Assembly: GCF_009696315.1 (NCBI RefSeq)
Contig: NZ_VUMG01000002.1
Span: forward strand, 1 to 64,000
Direction: 5' to 3'
Length of the DNA: 64,000 nt
From: Cutibacterium porci
GTDB lineage: Bacteria > Actinomycetota > Actinomycetes > Propionibacteriales > Propionibacteriaceae
Positions 29,422 through 39,388 of this stretch are shown here, piece by piece; positions within the stretch are counted from its first letter, which is position 1, and every line of letters begins with the position of its first letter. The notes under the pieces are model-generated. The model was not told the DNA's origin, ran no database searches, and saw only the letters and a program-made list of their open reading frames with translations. The position numbers were made by a program, and so were the translations under genes.

Positions 29422-31209
29422 ATGGCTGACAAACCGCGGCATCCACGAATGATGATGGGCTCGCAAATCATCATTGAGAGTCTCGAGATACTCGGCGTCG
29501 ACGTTGTCTTTGGGCTTCCCGGCGGTGCGATCATGCCGACCTACGACCCGCTCATGGATTCCGCGAAGGTGCGGCACATTCTGGTGCGCCACGAGCAGGG
29601 AGCAGGTCATGCCGCCGAGGGATATGCCGTCGCTACCGGAAAAGTTGGGGTGTGCATGGCGACGTCTGGCCCTGGCGCCACTAACCTCGTCACCCCGCTC
29701 TATGACGCCTATCTCGATTCGGTACCTATGGTGGCTATCACTGGGCAGGTCGGTTCCAGTCTCATCGGGACTGACGGTTTTCAGGAGGCCGATATTCGCG
29801 GCATCACCATGCCGATTACCAAACATAACTTCCTTGTGACTCGCGCCGAGGACATCCCACTGGCGATGTCGGAAGCTTTTCACATTGCCTCTACCGGTCG
29901 GCCCGGGCCGGTTCTCGTTGACATCACCAAGGATGCCCAAACCGCCGTCGTGCCATTCACATGGCCCAAGCAGCACGATCTGCCTGGCTATAAGCCGACG
30001 ACACGTCCCCACAGCAGGCAGATCAAGGAAGCGGCCGACCTTATCCGAGCTGCTCATCGGCCTGTTCTGTATGTTGGCGGTGGCGTGGCTAAAGCAGATG
30101 CTGCCAACGAGCTGGCACGCTTGGTCGCTCTGACGGGTATTCCTGTCACGACGACTCTTATGGCTCGAGATGTCTTCCCAGCCACTCATCCGCTCGCGTT
30201 GGGAATGCCGGGCATGCATGGCGCTGTTGCAGCCGTTGGAGCCTTGCAACGGGCCGACCTTCTCGTCGCCGTGGGTGCCCGATTTGACGACCGCGTGACC
30301 GGACGTCTCGATACATTCGCTCCCGGCGCCAAGGTCATTCATGCAGATATTGATCCGGCTGAGATCGGTAAAAATCGCCACGCTGACGTCCCAATCGTCG
30401 GTGATGCCAAATTAACGTTGACGCGACTGGCTGAATCCCTGGAAGGAAAAGATCTTCCCGATATTTCTAGCTGGGTTCGTCAGCTGCAGCGGATGAAACA
30501 GATTTATAAGCCGTCATGGGAGGAGGCGCCGGAAGGGGAGATCTCCCCACAGCACGTCATCCAGCGTATCGGCGCGTTGGCACCTCAAGACACCGTCTTC
30601 GTCACAGGAGTGGGACAACATCAGATGTGGGCGTCCCATCTTCTACCGCACGATCAGCCACGGTCATGGCTGACGTCAGGTGGTGCCGGAACGATGGGGT
30701 ACTGCATCCCTGCGGCGTTGGGCGCCAAAATTGGTCGTCCGGAATCGACTGTCTGGGGTATTGATGGTGACGGCTGTTTCCAAATGACCAATCAGGAACT
30801 CGTCACGGCGGCCCTCAATGGTGCTCCAGTCAAAATTGCCATCATCAACAACAATGTGCTTGGCATGGTGCGGCAGTGGCAGAATCTTTTCTTCGATTCC
30901 AGGTTCTCTCATACTGACTTGCACTCTGATCGCCTCCCTGATTTTGTCAAGCTTGCTGAGGCTATGGGCTGCGCTGCTTTTCGAGTCACGGATCCGGACA
31001 AAGTCGATGAGGCGATCACGGCTGCCAACGAGATCAATGACCGTCCAGTCGTGGTGGAATTCGTCGTTCACACGGACGCCATGGTGTGGCCGATGGTGGC
31101 TTCCGGAGCTAGCAATGACGACATCAAGATTGCCCGCGACCTTGCCCCGGACTGGGGGGACGCTGGCGACGATGGTGCCTGCGCCAACGAGAACGACAGC
31201 GACGACTGA
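29422..31209 (+). CDS. ilvB: Acetolactate synthase large subunit
   Basis: 595 residues. Thiamine-diphosphate enzyme making acetolactate and acetohydroxybutyrate. Features: [21 protein letters not shown] with the catalytic Glu, [13 protein letters not shown], and the cofactor motif [12 protein letters not shown]...NNN. ATG 29422 follows GGGAGGA; an ATG at 29383 is in frame but lies just after the attenuator without a ribosome site. First gene of ilvB-ilvN-ilvC. Confidence 0.96.
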   Translation: MADKPRHPRMMMGSQIIIESLEILGVDVVFGLPGGAIMPTYDPLMDSAKVRHILVRHEQGAGHAAEGYAVATGKVGVCMATSGPGATNLVTPLYDAYLDSVPMVAITGQVGSSLIGTDGFQEADIRGITMPITKHNFLVTRAEDIPLAMSEAFHIASTGRPGPVLVDITKDAQTAVVPFTWPKQHDLPGYKPTTRPHSRQIKEAADLIRAAHRPVLYVGGGVAKADAANELARLVALTGIPVTTTLMARDVFPATHPLALGMPGMHGAVAAVGALQRADLLVAVGARFDDRVTGRLDTFAPGAKVIHADIDPAEIGKNRHADVPIVGDAKLTLTRLAESLEGKDLPDISSWVRQLQRMKQIYKPSWEEAPEGEISPQHVIQRIGALAPQDTVFVTGVGQHQMWASHLLPHDQPRSWLTSGGAGTMGYCIPAALGAKIGRPESTVWGIDGDGCFQMTNQELVTAALNGAPVKIAIINNNVLGMVRQWQNLFFDSRFSHTDLHSDRLPDFVKLAEAMGCAAFRVTDPDKVDEAITAANEINDRPVVVEFVVHTDAMVWPMVASGASNDDIKIARDLAPDWGDAGDDGACANENDSDD

Positions 31210-31218
31210 GGAGATGAG

Positions 31219-31725
31219 ATGAGCAGACATGTATTGTCGGTGTTGGTGACGAATCGTCCGGGTGTGCTGACCCGAGTATCGGGCCTGTTTGCCCGCCGTG
31301 GTTACAACATCGAGTCTCTGACTGTGTCGCCGACCGACGATCCCAGTCAATCCCGGATGACGATCGGGGTGAATGTCGATTCCGCGCAAGCCCTTGAACA
31401 GATTGTCAAACAGCTCAACAAGCTCATTGAGATTCACAAAATTGTCGAGCTAGAGCCGAGTGCGGTCGTCCGTGAACTCATTCTTGTGAAGGTGCGCTCC
31501 GACGTTGAGAACCGTTCCAAGATCATCGACACTGTCGCGCTATTTCGAGCTAAGGCTGTCGACGTCTCATTAAAGTCGTTGACGATCGAGGCGACCGGAG
31601 GACGTGAGAAGCTGGATGCCTTACTGCAGATGCTCGAACCCTTCGGAATTATTGAACTTGTGCAATCCGGACAGGTGGCCCTCAATCGCGGTGCCGCCTC
31701 CCTCGGGGCGAAACGCTCCAGGTGA
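31219..31725 (+). CDS. ilvN: Acetolactate synthase small (regulatory) subunit
   Basis: 168 residues: an N-terminal ACT domain (LSVLVTNRPGVLTRVSGLFARRGYNI) that binds valine, and a C-terminal domain that activates IlvB. Nine bases after ilvB with GAGGAG upstream. Confidence 0.96.
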   Translation: MSRHVLSVLVTNRPGVLTRVSGLFARRGYNIESLTVSPTDDPSQSRMTIGVNVDSAQALEQIVKQLNKLIEIHKIVELEPSAVVRELILVKVRSDVENRSKIIDTVALFRAKAVDVSLKSLTIEATGGREKLDALLQMLEPFGIIELVQSGQVALNRGAASLGAKRSR

Positions 31726-31773
31726 TGTTCCAAGATTTCAAACCCCGACACCAGCAAGGAGAGAAACACAACC

Positions 31774-32802
31774 ATGGCAAAGATCTATTACGACGACGAC
31801 GCTGATCTGTCCATCATTCAAAACCGCCAGGTAGCGGTCATCGGTTACGGTTCCCAAGGCCATGCCCATGCCCTCAACCTGCGTGACTCTGGCGTTGACG
31901 TTCGAGTCGGTCTGCGTGAAGGCTCTGCGTCAATTGCCAAGGCCGAGGCTCAAGGCTTGCGGGTGTTGCCTATTGAGGACGCCTGCGAGGAGGCCGACCT
32001 GATCATGGTGCTCGCCCCCGACCAGAACCAGCGTCAGCTCTACGCCGAGCAGATCGCGCCGCATCTTCACGACGGAGACGCCCTGTTCTTCGCCCACGGC
32101 TTTAATGTCCACTTCGGCTACATCAAGGCCCCTCAAGGCGTCGACGTGTGCATGGTGGCCCCGAAGGGTCCTGGTCACATCGTGCGCCGCGAGTACGCTG
32201 ACGGTCGCGGTGTTCCGGTGCTGGTGTGCGTTGAGCAAGATTCCTCTGGCAAGGCGTGGGACCTCGCCAAGTCTTATGCCAAGGCGTTGGGTGGTCTTCG
32301 TGCTGGCGGTATTGAGACGAGCTTCCGGGAAGAGACCGAGACCGATCTTTTCGGTGAGCAGGCCGTGCTGTGTGGAGGTCTGTCGCACCTCATCCAGGCC
32401 GGCTTCGAAACACTCACTAACGCTGGTTACCAGCCCGAGATGGCGTATTTCGAGGTTTGCCACGAAATGAAGATGATCGTCGACCTCATCATTGAGGGCG
32501 GTATTTCCAAGCAGCGTTGGTCAATCTCTGATACCGCCGAGTATGGTGATTATGTTTCCGGTCCGCGTGTGATTGACGATCACGTCAAGCAGAATATGAA
32601 GGCCGTCCTTGATGACATTCAATCTGGCGCTTTTGCGAAGCGTTTCATTGACGATCAGGATGCTGGCGCTCCAGAGTTCAAGAAGCTTCGCGAGGCTGAG
32701 GCACAACACCCGATTGAGGCCACCGGAAAGGAACTACGCAAGATGTATTCCTGGTTGGCAGCTACCGATGAGGACTACACCGAGGGCAGCGCCGCTCGTT
32801 GA
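31774..32802 (+). CDS. ilvC: Ketol-acid reductoisomerase
   Basis: 342 residues, class I length. NADPH motif [19 protein letters not shown], then the KARI domain with [12 protein letters not shown] and a second half of conserved acidic residues. It performs the second step after IlvBN. ATG follows AAGGAGAGA. The ilvD gene, needed next, is not in the window. Confidence 0.96.
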   Translation: MAKIYYDDDADLSIIQNRQVAVIGYGSQGHAHALNLRDSGVDVRVGLREGSASIAKAEAQGLRVLPIEDACEEADLIMVLAPDQNQRQLYAEQIAPHLHDGDALFFAHGFNVHFGYIKAPQGVDVCMVAPKGPGHIVRREYADGRGVPVLVCVEQDSSGKAWDLAKSYAKALGGLRAGGIETSFREETETDLFGEQAVLCGGLSHLIQAGFETLTNAGYQPEMAYFEVCHEMKMIVDLIIEGGISKQRWSISDTAEYGDYVSGPRVIDDHVKQNMKAVLDDIQSGAFAKRFIDDQDAGAPEFKKLREAEAQHPIEATGKELRKMYSWLAATDEDYTEGSAAR

Positions 32803-32817
32803 GTTTGCTGATGTGAC

Positions 32818-32849
32818 ATTGGGGCCCGTAACACGTTGCGGGCCCCAAT
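32818..32849. terminator. Bidirectional terminator after ilvC
   Basis: A perfect 11-bp stem ATTGGGGCCCG (32818-32828) / CGGGCCCCAAT (32839-32849), 10-base loop. It separates ilvC from a convergent methyltransferase gene. Confidence 0.85.
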
Positions 32850-32862
32850 CCTGTATCTCCCG

Positions 32863-33441
32863 TCAACCGCGTGGAGATAGCCGACACGCGACAATAGCCG
32901 CCATGTCGGAGGCAAGTTGAATCTCGGTGGCGTGAACTTTCGGATGGGTCAGCCAAGCCAGCCTGGTGGTATCGACGGTGCCGTTGATATCGCGAGGAGG
33001 GAAACCATGGCTGGGGGGCATATCGTCGATAACGACGAGGCCCCCGACTGAAACCGCCTTAAGTATCTCGTCGACGTCGCGCACCCGTGCCACCCGGATC
33101 GGCACTGACAGCAATCCAAAAGGGCCATAGTCGAGTAGGTCATCCCAGTCGCCCTCAATAATGTCGACGTCGAGATCGGCCAGTACCTCGCGAGCTCGCG
33201 CGCAAACGGTGGGATCTGGCTCATAACTGACGACCTTGGTGCGTTTACGCGCCCCTAGTCGTAGCCAGGCAGCTCCCGCTCCTGACCCTGTCTCGCACTC
33301 ACCGACAGCGCCATGTACCCCGGCCGCCAGGGTGGCCATGAACCGGCCAGTCTCATTGCGGGTTGTGGTGAAATAGCCCATCTCCAATGCATTGTGGAGA
33401 GCTTTCGTCACTGGTTCAGGTATCTCGGGAATGGGTAGCAC
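32863..33441 (-). CDS. SAM-dependent methyltransferase-like protein
   Basis: 192 residues of a class-I methyltransferase fold: GECETGSGAGAAWLRLG (SAM loop), SYEPDPTVCARAREVL (second strand with acidic residue) and IIEGDWDDLL. Similar to O-methyltransferases near leuB in other actinobacteria; the substrate is unknown. GTG start at 33441 with CAGAAT six bases upstream on the minus strand and no ribosome site. Confidence 0.75.
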   Translation of the reverse strand: MLPIPEIPEPVTKALHNALEMGYFTTTRNETGRFMATLAAGVHGAVGECETGSGAGAAWLRLGARKRTKVVSYEPDPTVCARAREVLADLDVDIIEGDWDDLLDYGPFGLLSVPIRVARVRDVDEILKAVSVGGLVVIDDMPPSHGFPPRDINGTVDTTRLAWLTHPKVHATEIQLASDMAAIVACRLSPRG

Positions 33442-33495
33442 GGAGCCATTCTGCCAGTCAAAGTCTTCTACGTTAGCTGAGGGGATCGTTACTGA

Positions 33496-34554
33496 TCAGA
33501 GCCGTTGGGCAATATCTCGACCGATTTCACTGGTGGTGCGAGAGGGTGAGCAGATCCTAGCTGCAATGTCGGCTGAAACGGCCTCGCGGACGCGCGCCGC
33601 ATCCTCAGGGCGGTTAAGGTGATCCAGCAGCAATGCTATTGACAAGATTGCCGCCGTTGGGTCGGCCTTACCCGTGCCGGCAATGTCAGGTGCCGAGCCA
33701 TGTACCGGCTCAAACATTGACGGATATCTGCCGGACGTATTGATATTGGCGCTTGGGGCCAATCCGATGCCTCCGGTCACTGCCGCGGCAAGATCGGTAA
33801 TGATGTCGCCGAAGAGATTATCGGTGACGATGACGTCGAATCGCTGCGGGTTTCGCACCAAAGCGATCGTGGCAGCATCGACGTGCAGGTAATCAGCGGT
33901 AACAGTTGGGAACTCAACGGCGACCTCGTCGACTATGCGGCGCCACAGTGATCCGGCATTGACGAGCACATTGTGTTTGTGAACCAAGGTGAGACGACCG
34001 CGTCGAGCAGCCGCACGAGTGAACGCGTCTCGGACGACCCTTTCCACTCCGAAGGCGGTGTTGACGCTCACCTCGGTGGCAATCTCGTGTGGGGTGCCGG
34101 TGCGTACCGATCCGCCATTGCCACAGTAAAGACCCTCGGTACCCTCCCGACATACAATGAAATCAATTGGCCCAGCCTCCGTAATATCCGGCGATAACGG
34201 TGTTGACGTACCTGGATACCACGTGAAGGGACGCAGATTGACGCCATGATCGAGGGCGAAACGAAGTTTGAGTAGCAGGCCGCGTTCTAATAATCCTGAC
34301 GGTACTTCGGTTGAGCCGGGGGCAGCGCCGATGGCACCGAGCAGGATGGCGTCGTCGTGGGCAATTTCGGTTAAAGTCGAGTCGTCAAGAATTTCCCCGG
34401 TAGCCTTCCAATGCGCGGCACCAAGGTGATATTCATGGGTGGAAAATGCATCAGATCCGACGGCCCGCTCCAACACCTTGAGCGCTTGCTCAGTGACTTC
34501 GGGTCCGATTCCGTCTCCGCCGATGACGGCAAGTCGCGTCACGTCGTTAGTCAT
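33496..34554 (-). CDS. leuB: 3-isopropylmalate dehydrogenase
   Basis: 352 residues. The decarboxylating dehydrogenase of leucine synthesis, with [21 protein letters not shown], the KHNVL segment, and [28 protein letters not shown]. The ATG at 34554 is chosen over a codon two residues upstream because TATGGT lies six bases before it. Divergent from ilvE with only 87 bases between them. Shorter than or equal to actinobacterial homologues. Confidence 0.94.
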   Translation of the reverse strand: MTNDVTRLAVIGGDGIGPEVTEQALKVLERAVGSDAFSTHEYHLGAAHWKATGEILDDSTLTEIAHDDAILLGAIGAAPGSTEVPSGLLERGLLLKLRFALDHGVNLRPFTWYPGTSTPLSPDITEAGPIDFIVCREGTEGLYCGNGGSVRTGTPHEIATEVSVNTAFGVERVVRDAFTRAAARRGRLTLVHKHNVLVNAGSLWRRIVDEVAVEFPTVTADYLHVDAATIALVRNPQRFDVIVTDNLFGDIITDLAAAVTGGIGLAPSANINTSGRYPSMFEPVHGSAPDIAGTGKADPTAAILSIALLLDHLNRPEDAARVREAVSADIAARICSPSRTTSEIGRDIAQRL

Positions 34555-34644
34555 AGGCAAACCATAGCCATAATGTCCACAATATGATCTGCTGATTCAC
34601 TAAATGGGATAGCCGGCTCGGCTTGGGTGTAGCGTATGGCCATG
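34552..34644. promoter_or_regulatory. Divergent leuB/ilvE promoter region
   Basis: Leftward: TATGGT (34566-34561), six bases, ATG of leuB. Rightward: TAGCGT (34630-34635), six bases, ATG 34642 of ilvE. Between them is the dyad CATAATG-TCCA-CAATATG (34569-34586; six of seven positions pair), a possible shared operator. Confidence 0.5.
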
Positions 34645-35733
34645 AGTTTGCGCTTTGCTTCTGCTGACGATCTGACGTGGTCCTCCGACGAGCGGATCGC
34701 GCTGGAACATGCCAATCCACGATTCGGTGCTGTCTTTTCCGACCATATGGCCGTCGCCACATGGAAGGCTGGTGAGGGCTGGGCCGACGACGCCGTGGTC
34801 AACTACCAGGGCCTCGATGTCAATCCCGGCAGCGCCGTCCTGCACTATGCCCAGGAGATTTTCGAGGGCTTGAAGGCTTACCGCCACGCTGACGGTTCTA
34901 TCTGGCTTTTTCGCCCTGACCAGAACGGTGAGCGCTTTGTTCGGTCGGCTGAGCGTCTCGCCCTACCTACGTTGCCAGTTGACGACTTTGTCAATGCATG
35001 TGTTCGCCTCGCCGATGTCGACTCGCGCTGGGTTCCTGAGCCAGGTGACAGCGGCGAAAAGTCTCTCTATCTTCGGCCATTCATGATTGCGTACCAGGAC
35101 TTTCTTGGTCTTGCCGCAGCAAGCACCGTGCTGTTCTCCGTTATTGGTTCTCCCGTCGGCGCCTACTTCGCCAGTGGGGTGAAGCCACTGCGTCTCCTCG
35201 TGGAACGCACACAGGCTCGGACGGCTCGCGGGGGCACTGGTGAAGCGAAGTGTGGAGGCAACTACGCAGCCTCCCTGCGCTCCCAGATTGAGGCTAAAAA
35301 GCGCGGCTGCGATGAGGTGCTTTTTGTTGATGCCGTTGAGCATCGGTGGATCGAAGAGCTAGGTGGCATGAACTTCATGGCTATCAGCAAGGATGGTCAG
35401 CTCGTGACTCCTGAGCTTGCTGGCACCATCTTGCGCGGCATTACCCGTAAGTCCATATTAGAGGTCGCCCCCGATCTCGGTCTTGAGCCTGTGGAACGCA
35501 AGATCGGTATTGACGAGCTCCTCGGCGGTGTGCGTTCAGGTGAGTTCCCAGAAGTTTTTGCCTGCGGTACGGCTGCTGTCGTCACACCTATTGGCTCTTT
35601 CCTGGACGGAGATACCGATGTCCAGGTTGCTGAGCCTACTGGAAAGGCCACCATGGAGATTCGTCGCCGTCTGCTCGACATCCAGTTTGGGCGCGCTGAG
35701 GACACCCACGGCTGGTTGAAGCGGGTCCGTTGA
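34642..35733 (+). CDS. ilvE: Branched-chain amino-acid aminotransferase
   Basis: 363 residues; class IV PLP aminotransferase. The PLP-binding Lys is in GEAKCGGNYAAS, and EELGGMNFM is the conserved glutamate region. It makes Val, Leu and Ile from keto acids. Two in-frame ATGs (34636, 34642): the second is chosen because TAGCGT is immediately before the first and exactly six bases before the second. Confidence 0.95.
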   Translation: MSLRFASADDLTWSSDERIALEHANPRFGAVFSDHMAVATWKAGEGWADDAVVNYQGLDVNPGSAVLHYAQEIFEGLKAYRHADGSIWLFRPDQNGERFVRSAERLALPTLPVDDFVNACVRLADVDSRWVPEPGDSGEKSLYLRPFMIAYQDFLGLAAASTVLFSVIGSPVGAYFASGVKPLRLLVERTQARTARGGTGEAKCGGNYAASLRSQIEAKKRGCDEVLFVDAVEHRWIEELGGMNFMAISKDGQLVTPELAGTILRGITRKSILEVAPDLGLEPVERKIGIDELLGGVRSGEFPEVFACGTAAVVTPIGSFLDGDTDVQVAEPTGKATMEIRRRLLDIQFGRAEDTHGWLKRVR

Positions 35734-35765
35734 TCGCTTTTCAAAGATGACCTATTACGACCCTT

Positions 35766-35796
35766 GGGGCCGGTTCACGCGCTGTGAACCGGCCCC
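35766..35796. terminator. Bidirectional terminator between ilvE and deoA
   Basis: A perfect 13-bp stem GGGGCCGGTTCAC (35766-35778) / GTGAACCGGCCCC (35784-35796) with a 5-base loop, lying between two convergent genes. Confidence 0.85.
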
Positions 35797-35807
35797 ATCG
35801 GTTGCGA

Positions 35808-37091
35808 TCATGCCACGATGGTGTCGGCAACGATGTGTTGAGGCTGGAAGGATTGGCCGACGGTAAAGGCGTCAGTGATGGCCTCTTCAGCCCCCGCAAT
35901 CGAGGCCGGGGTGTCAGTGAGGAGGGTGGCTAGAGGCTGGCCTGAGATCACGCGGTCTCCGGGGCGAACCCGCAACATGACGCCCGCCGCAGCCTGCACC
36001 GGGTCTTCCTTGCGGGCACGACCGGCGCCCAAACGCCAAGCGGCCATGCCAATGGACATCGCATCAATTCCGGTGATGACGCCAGCCTCGGTGGCAACGA
36101 CATCCTGAGAATGGCGGGCCACCGGCAGCGGAGCGTCGGGATCGCCGCCCTGGGCACGAACCATGGTGCGCCAGACATCCATCGCTGCGCCATTGGCAAG
36201 GACATCAGCCGGATCGATACTGTCCAAGCCTGCCGATTGAAGCATCTGACGAGCCAGTGCAAGAGTAAGTTCAACGACGTCGGCTGGGCCTCCGCCAGCG
36301 AGTACCTCCAGGGATTCAGCAACTTCGATGCCGTTACCGCATGCGTAACCGAGTGGAACGTCCATGCGGGTCAAGAGGGCAGTGGTGTGCACTCCGGCAG
36401 CCTTACCTAGCCCGACGAGACGACGGGCAAGTTCGCGAGCATCCTCCTCGGTCTTCATGAATGCCCCCGAACCGGTCTTGACGTCGAGAACAAGACTGTC
36501 AGTTCCTTCGGCGATCTTCTTGCTCATAATGGACGAGGCGATCAACGGAATAGACTCGACGGTTCCGGTGACGTCTCTCAGCGCATAAAGCTTCTTGTCA
36601 GCAGGAGCAAGTCCCGGGCCAGCTGCGCAGATGACGGCGCCGACGTTCTCCAGCTGGCAGACCATCTCGTCGTGGGACAGATCCGCTCGCCAACCGGGAA
36701 TGGCCTCCATTTTGTCGAGTGTGCCTCCGGTATGGCCTAGGCCCCGACCAGACAGTTGCGGAACGGCAGCACCACACGCCGCTACGAGGGGAGCGAGCGG
36801 CAGGGTGATTTTGTCGCCGACACCACCAGTTGAATGCTTGTCGACGGTAGGGCGCGATAGCCCGTCAAAGGTCATCCGCTCACCTGAGTCGATCATGGCC
36901 GTCGTCCAGGTGGACAGTTCGGCGTCGTCGAGTCCCTGGAAGTACACCGCCATCGCCATGGCAGACATTTGTTCATCCGCGACGATGCCATCGGTGTAAG
37001 CGCGGATAAGCCAGGTGATCTGGTCTGGCTCGAGAGTCTGGCCCTCGCGCTTGGCGCGGATGAGGTCAACGACGGAGTAGGTGCTGGTCAT
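35808..37091 (-). CDS. deoA: Thymidine/pyrimidine-nucleoside phosphorylase
   Basis: 427 residues. KHSTGGVGDK is the phosphate-binding signature, SGRGLGHTGGTLDK continues the active site, and SSIMSKKIAEGTD fits the family. It splits thymidine or uridine to base and sugar phosphate. The ATG at 37091 is preceded by CATACT at a six-base distance on the minus strand and no ribosome site. Confidence 0.94.
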   Translation of the reverse strand: MTSTYSVVDLIRAKREGQTLEPDQITWLIRAYTDGIVADEQMSAMAMAVYFQGLDDAELSTWTTAMIDSGERMTFDGLSRPTVDKHSTGGVGDKITLPLAPLVAACGAAVPQLSGRGLGHTGGTLDKMEAIPGWRADLSHDEMVCQLENVGAVICAAGPGLAPADKKLYALRDVTGTVESIPLIASSIMSKKIAEGTDSLVLDVKTGSGAFMKTEEDARELARRLVGLGKAAGVHTTALLTRMDVPLGYACGNGIEVAESLEVLAGGGPADVVELTLALARQMLQSAGLDSIDPADVLANGAAMDVWRTMVRAQGGDPDAPLPVARHSQDVVATEAGVITGIDAMSIGMAAWRLGAGRARKEDPVQAAAGVMLRVRPGDRVISGQPLATLLTDTPASIAGAEEAITDAFTVGQSFQPQHIVADTIVA

Positions 37092-37151
37092 GGCGCAAGT
37101 ATGGCAGGAAGCATCCCATCTCGGCGCGTGGATGGTGTCGGCTCACGCCGT

Positions 37152-37166
37152 TAGTCTTGATCTATG
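37152..37166 (+). promoter_or_regulatory. Leaderless -10 of the FAH-family gene
   Basis: TAGTCT (37152-37157), six bases, ATG 37164. Confidence 0.5.
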
Positions 37167-37964
37167 CGTATTGCCCGGTTTATCGCTGCTGGTTCCGACC
37201 CTGCCTTCGGGATTGTCGAGCTTGCTGCAGATCACGGAGATCACCCCGATACTATCGCCGTCATCACTGGAGACCCAGTGGCAGCACCGGTTCAATACAC
37301 CGGCGCCCGTCACGATCTCGCTGACGTACGGCTGCTCTCCCCAGTGATTCCGCGATCCAAGGTCATCGGAATTGGCCGCAACTACGTCGAGCATATTCGC
37401 GAGCTGGGTAATGACGTCCCGAGCCAACCGCTGCTATTCGTGAAGCCGAATACCTCAGTTGTGGGTCCAGATGAATCTATTGTGCGACCGGCTGCGTCCT
37501 CCAACCTGCACTACGAAGGGGAGCTGGCTATCGTCATTGGTCGGATTTGTAAGGATGTACCAGAAGACAGGGCACAGGAAGTTATCTTTGGGTTCACTGT
37601 TGCCAATGACGTCACGGCTCGCGATTTACAGAACTCTGACGGTCACTGGGTTCGCGCCAAGGGAGCTGACACTTTCTGCCCGCTAGGGCCATGGATGGTG
37701 ACCCATTTTTCCATCGCAGAAGCGTCTCATCGTCAAATTGTTACTCGGCTTGATGGTAAAGAAGTTCAGCACGGTAATACCAATCAAATGATCCACACTA
37801 TTCCCAAGCTCATCTCTCATATTTCCTCGTTCATGACCTTATTGCCGGGAGACGTCATTCTCACGGGAACCCCTGCCGGGGTTGGGCCGATGGAGCCTGG
37901 GCAGCGCGTTGAGGTTGAGATCGAGGGGATTGGGACGCTAGCGAACACCGTTGTGGACGCCTGA
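37164..37964 (+). CDS. Fumarylacetoacetate hydrolase (FAH) family protein
   Basis: 266 residues. GIGRNYVEHIRELG, the metal-binding EGELAIVIGR, and ANDVTARDLQ followed by KGADTFCPLGPW define the FAH fold of C-C bond hydrolases, isomerases and decarboxylases. No aromatic-degradation genes are nearby, so the exact reaction is open; oxaloacetate or acylpyruvate activities are common. It is coupled to the next gene (TGATG overlap). In many actinobacteria this gene precedes gltX, which is not here. Confidence 0.85.
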   Translation: MRIARFIAAGSDPAFGIVELAADHGDHPDTIAVITGDPVAAPVQYTGARHDLADVRLLSPVIPRSKVIGIGRNYVEHIRELGNDVPSQPLLFVKPNTSVVGPDESIVRPAASSNLHYEGELAIVIGRICKDVPEDRAQEVIFGFTVANDVTARDLQNSDGHWVRAKGADTFCPLGPWMVTHFSIAEASHRQIVTRLDGKEVQHGNTNQMIHTIPKLISHISSFMTLLPGDVILTGTPAGVGPMEPGQRVEVEIEGIGTLANTVVDA

Positions 37965-38908
37965 TGGCGACTCCTGCCGCGTCCCGCCATACCACGGTGA
38001 GCGATCCTGAGCCACGGGTCGACTACACCCGGGTCCTCCTTAATTCATCTGCAGGCCCGACGCTAGGGCTGCTCGGGCTCATCGGACTGCTGCTGGGATA
38101 TGCCGTCGTTGTGCCCTGTCTGTTGTACGTCTTCCTAGGCGTGGGCTGGCTGTGTGAACATACCGATGGGGAAGGGTTCGGCGCTTACTACAAGCGAGCG
38201 TCCGGGTACCACACCGTTGGGGGACTGGTAGCTACCCACGCAGCTCTGGCTAGCCTTATCGTCGTTGTCCTCGTGCTAGCGCGCTATGTCAACCATCGTG
38301 CGCCGCGATGGGTGGCTTCAGTACAACCAGGTATTCGCTGGCGATTCGGGCTATTGGTAGGGCTCGTCGCTGTCGTCGTACTCAACCTCACGCAGCTGCT
38401 GGTACGGGGGGGAGCAAACTCCCATTACACCGTTCCCCATCACTGGTGGGTGTGGCTGTTGGCGATCATCATTACGTCGCCATTTCAGGCTATCGCTGAG
38501 GAGATGTTTTTCCGCGGCTACCTCATGAATGTCATTTCTGGGCTTGCTATGAACCTGCCAGAAAAGACCGGTCGCTGGGCGGCGGTCGTCATTTCTGCCC
38601 TCATTTTTGCTCTCATGCATGGGACGCAAAATGTGTGGCTTTTCGCAGATCGGTTCGCCTTCGGTCTGCTCGCTGGTTGGCTCGTCATCGTCACGGGAGG
38701 CATTGAGGCTGGCGTGGCAGCGCACGTCGTCAACAATCTCTTTGCCTTCGGGTATGCCGTGTTTTTGGGCGGGGTGTCTCAGGCTCGCGGCATGACGGCG
38801 ATGGGATGGGTGGATGCAGCGTGGGACATTGGTGGCTTTTTGGCGATCGCTCTTGCCGGGTGGTGGATCGGAAGTCTTATGAGAGTGGCCCGCCGGACAC
38901 CGGCCTGA
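37964..38908 (+). CDS. CPBP-family intramembrane protease
   Basis: 314 residues and about eight membrane segments. The CPBP (Rce1/Abi) motifs are present: EEMFFRGYL (Glu pair about residues 178-179 and Arg), FALMHG, and a later HVVNNLFAF. These proteins cleave or process membrane peptides, sometimes bacteriocin-related; the substrate is unknown. ATG 37964 overlaps the FAH stop. Confidence 0.85.
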   Translation: MATPAASRHTTVSDPEPRVDYTRVLLNSSAGPTLGLLGLIGLLLGYAVVVPCLLYVFLGVGWLCEHTDGEGFGAYYKRASGYHTVGGLVATHAALASLIVVVLVLARYVNHRAPRWVASVQPGIRWRFGLLVGLVAVVVLNLTQLLVRGGANSHYTVPHHWWVWLLAIIITSPFQAIAEEMFFRGYLMNVISGLAMNLPEKTGRWAAVVISALIFALMHGTQNVWLFADRFAFGLLAGWLVIVTGGIEAGVAAHVVNNLFAFGYAVFLGGVSQARGMTAMGWVDAAWDIGGFLAIALAGWWIGSLMRVARRTPA

Positions 38909-38927
38909 CAAGAGACTTCACTCTGAT

Positions 38928-38956
38928 TTGCCAAGTTGGCAGACGGTCGGTTAAAG
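38928..38956 (+). promoter_or_regulatory. Promoter before tRNA-Gln
   Basis: TTGCCA (38928-38933), 17 bases, TTAAAG (38951-38956). A perfect palindrome TGCCAA-G-TTGGCA (38929-38941) overlaps the -35. Confidence 0.45.
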
Positions 38957-39001
38957 TTTCTCGTCGTTGCGCCACTGAGATTCAACATGGTGGAGCGGCA
39001 T

Positions 39002-39073
39002 TGGGGTATGGGGTAATTGGCAGCCCGACTGATTCTGGTTCAGTTAGTCCAGGTTCGAGTCCTGGTACCCCAG
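39002..39073 (+). tRNA. tRNA-Gln (anticodon CTG)
   Basis: Acceptor TGGGGTA / TACCCCA, anticodon stem ACTGA / TCAGT with loop TTCTGGT (anticodon CTG, reads CAG), T arm CCAGG-TTCGAGT-CCTGG. CCA is not encoded (CGG follows the discriminator). Confidence 0.95.
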
Positions 39074-39209
39074 CGGGGAGGCCATATCCATGAAGTTGCA
39101 CACGCAGCGAGTGGATTGCTAAGGTTTTCCAGCCCGGTTTGGAAACGAAGTGGGAATAATTGAAGACAGGTTTCAAGAGCCGAATGTGACGGTAATTGAA
39201 CACCTCAAT

Positions 39210-39282
39210 GGCCCCGTAGTGCAGCGGCCTAGCACGCGGCCCTCTCAAGGCTGAAACGGCGGTTCGAATCCGCTCGGGGCTA
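39210..39282 (+). tRNA. tRNA-Glu (anticodon CTC)
   Basis: Acceptor GGCCCCG / CGGGGCT (first pair G-U), anticodon loop CTCTCAA (anticodon CTC, reads GAG), T loop TTCGAAT. CCA is not encoded. Confidence 0.95.
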
Positions 39283-39292
39283 CTCAAGGATA

Positions 39293-39323
39293 GATGGCCC
39301 GGACCTTACAGGTCCGGGCCATC
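39293..39323. terminator. Terminator after tRNA-Glu
   Basis: A perfect 13-bp stem GATGGCCCGGACC (39293-39305) / GGTCCGGGCCATC (39311-39323) with loop TTACA. It also lies before the convergent IclR gene. Confidence 0.85.
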
Positions 39324-39388
39324 GGTATGCCATGACACTCAGCTAAGAGCTCGACGATGCCGACAAGGTGCAGCGTGCTCGTGTAGTT

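Noticed and set aside
29248-30381. 377-codon open frame antisense to ilvB
   Set aside because: ilvB is unmistakable on the plus strand; the antisense frame has no motif and is the kind of long shadow that GC-biased third positions create.
38351-38911. 186-codon frame antisense to the CPBP protease
   Set aside because: Shadow of a membrane-protein gene; no recognisable domain.
38929-38941. Palindrome TGCCAA-G-TTGGCA as an operator
   Set aside because: It coincides with the -35 of a tRNA promoter; a short dyad alone does not support a regulator site, so it is only noted with the promoter.
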